Assembly: GCA_028683995.1 (NCBI GenBank) | Contig: JAQUGU010000106.1 | Location: 1-6,024 of the forward strand | DNA: 6,024 bases | Direction: 5' to 3' | DNA from: Syntrophomonadaceae bacterium | GTDB taxonomy: Bacteria; Bacillota; Syntrophomonadia; Syntrophomonadales; Syntrophomonadaceae | Shown here: one piece after another, positions 5,341 to 6,024 of the stretch | Numbering within the stretch: position 1 is the first letter of the stretch | How the letters are laid out: every line of letters starts with the position of its first letter | Notes under the pieces: generated by a model | What the model was told of the DNA's origin: nothing | What the model saw: only the letters and a program-made list of their open reading frames with translations | Database searches by the model: none | Made by a program: the position numbers and the translations under genes

Positions 5341-5625
5341 ATGGCAAAGACAGCAAACATTAACATTCGCATTGACCCGGAGACTAAAGCGAGATCAGAA
5401 CAGCTTTTTGCCAAGTTCGGCATTACCCTCACCGATGCTGTGAACATTTTCCTGCATCAGTCTTTGATGGTGGGTGGCCTGCCTTTTGAGATGAAACAGC
5501 CCGACTATAACAATAAAACAGAAGCAGCCATACAGGAAGCCAGGGACATTGCCAGCGGAAAAATCCCGGCGAAATCCTACGCTTCTGTTCGCGAACTGTT
5601 CGAGGAGCTGGATCGCGAATGCTGA
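5341..5625 (+). CDS. RelB/DinJ-family antitoxin
   Basis: A 94-residue antitoxin. Residues 5-12 (ANINIRID) are the N-terminal DNA-binding strand of a ribbon-helix-helix fold. They are followed by the helices PETKARSEQLFAKFG and LTDAVNIFLHQSLMVGGLPFEM (30-51); the GLPFE ending is highly typical of RelB/DinJ proteins. The charged C-terminal part, about 55-94, would wrap around and inhibit the toxin. It should repress its own operon together with the toxin by binding the inverted repeat at 5278-5304. The stop overlaps the toxin start by 7 bases (ATGCTGA). Pairing with a YafQ-like toxin matches the DinJ-YafQ arrangement of Escherichia coli. The alternative in-frame start at 5293 is rejected because it lies in the promoter. 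Confidence 0.92.
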   Translation: MAKTANINIRIDPETKARSEQLFAKFGITLTDAVNIFLHQSLMVGGLPFEMKQPDYNNKTEAAIQEARDIASGKIPAKSYASVRELFEELDREC

Positions 5626-5897
5626 CATTAAAAACGACCGCACAATTCCGCAAAGACTATAAACTGTTGAAAAAGCGCGGGTATAACCTGGATTTGCTGG
5701 AAGAAGTCTTGCAAGCGCTTTTGGAAGAAAAGCCACTGGCCCGGAAACATCGCGACCATGCACTGGCGGGGAATTATACCGGCTTCCGGGAGTGCCATAT
5801 ACTTCCGGATTGGCTGTTAATCTATCAGATCGACAGCGGGATGCTCCTTCTGGTAGCCTCCCGGACCGGGACACACGCAGATCTGTTCAAGAAGTAG
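5619..5897 (+). CDS. YafQ-family mRNA interferase toxin
   Basis: A 92-residue toxin of the RelE superfamily, the same length as E. coli YafQ. YafQ is a ribosome-dependent endoribonuclease that cuts mRNA in frame at lysine codons followed by a purine. The residues important in E. coli YafQ (His50, His63, Asp67, Trp68, His87) have clear counterparts here: His47 in DHALAGNY, His60 in CHILPDW, Asp64, Trp65, and His86 in RTGTHADLF. The toxin therefore looks catalytically intact. It shares 7 bases with the antitoxin gene, and a GAGGAG 11 bases before the ATG gives a weaker, more distant ribosome binding site than the antitoxin's, consistent with antitoxin excess. Residues 8-45 form the usual helical hairpin. 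The gene ends in TAG with a second in-phase-shifted TAG three bases on. No terminator is seen downstream. Confidence 0.93.
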   Translation: MLTLKTTAQFRKDYKLLKKRGYNLDLLEEVLQALLEEKPLARKHRDHALAGNYTGFRECHILPDWLLIYQIDSGMLLLVASRTGTHADLFKK

Positions 5898-6024
5898 TAG
5901 CGGAGGACATATTTCACCTCGTTATACCTTATCGGCAAGAAAAAAAGGACTCTTTCTGACTAACAGACAATTCAGTATCATCAATACAATAACCGACAGG
6001 TATTCTGCAGCTAAGAATTTTTCG
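5898..6024. other. Window end without a confident gene
   Basis: Two open frames reach the window edge. On the minus strand 33 codons run from 6023 to a TAA at 5922-5924, with a hydrophobic core VIVLMILNCLLV; this could be the C-terminal end of a membrane protein convergent with yafQ. On the plus strand the frame containing 5899 stays open to 6024 (ending TDRYSAAKNFS) but has no ATG, GTG or TTG start in the visible part. Neither can be chosen without more sequence. A run of seven A at 5940-5946 with weak flanking complementarity is not a good terminator. Confidence 0.3.

Noticed and set aside
5395..5874. A 159-codon minus-strand frame opposite the DinJ-YafQ genes
   Set aside because: It is antisense to two well-supported TA genes, and its Ser/Arg/Pro-rich sequence is typical of a shadow frame.

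Overview
The window looks like a chromosomal stretch from a Firmicute, most likely one of the Clostridia. The reasons are strong AGGAGG-type ribosome binding sites, sigma-A-like promoters, an ecsA-ecsB pair, a CoA-disulfide-reductase-type flavoprotein and moderately AT-rich intergenic DNA. This placement is inference; no rRNA or species-specific marker is present.

Layout from left to right. (1) 3-152, plus strand: the last 49 codons of a MutS-family mismatch-repair-like ATPase. (2) 233-1567, minus strand, convergent with it: a complete 444-residue FAD/NAD(P)H-dependent oxidoreductase of the CoA-disulfide reductase / NADH oxidase family. (3) 1730-2291, minus strand: a two-gene type II toxin-antitoxin (TA) module, with a Phd/YefM-like antitoxin followed by an overlapping RelE/ParE-like toxin and a recognisable promoter. 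(4) 2396-2869, minus strand: an unrecognised 157-residue protein that probably starts at TTG and has its own promoter. (5) 2870-3230: a gene-poor divergent intergenic region. It holds a short decayed copy of the 3' end of the toxin gene at 1730 and a hairpin-rich segment with a faint resemblance to part of a cyclic-di-GMP-I riboswitch. (6) 3231-5173, plus strand: ecsA-ecsB, an ABC ATPase and its polytopic permease, coupled by an ATGA overlap. (7) 5278-5897, plus strand: a second, unrelated type II TA module of the DinJ-YafQ type, with promoter, operator-like inverted repeat, ribosome binding site and all expected YafQ catalytic residues. (8) 5898-6024: no confident gene, only short open frames on both strands.

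The genes form independent units, not one pathway: a redox enzyme, a transporter thought to affect peptide export and membrane proteolysis, two self-regulating TA modules and one orphan. Two TA systems of different families plus the relic of a third toxin end within about 4.2 kb suggest repeated gain and loss of small accessory genes around conserved housekeeping genes. I see no integrase, transposase, CRISPR array, tRNA or rRNA. No clearly undescribed multi-gene system is visible. The most open-ended items are the 157-residue orphan and the structured DNA upstream of ecsA.
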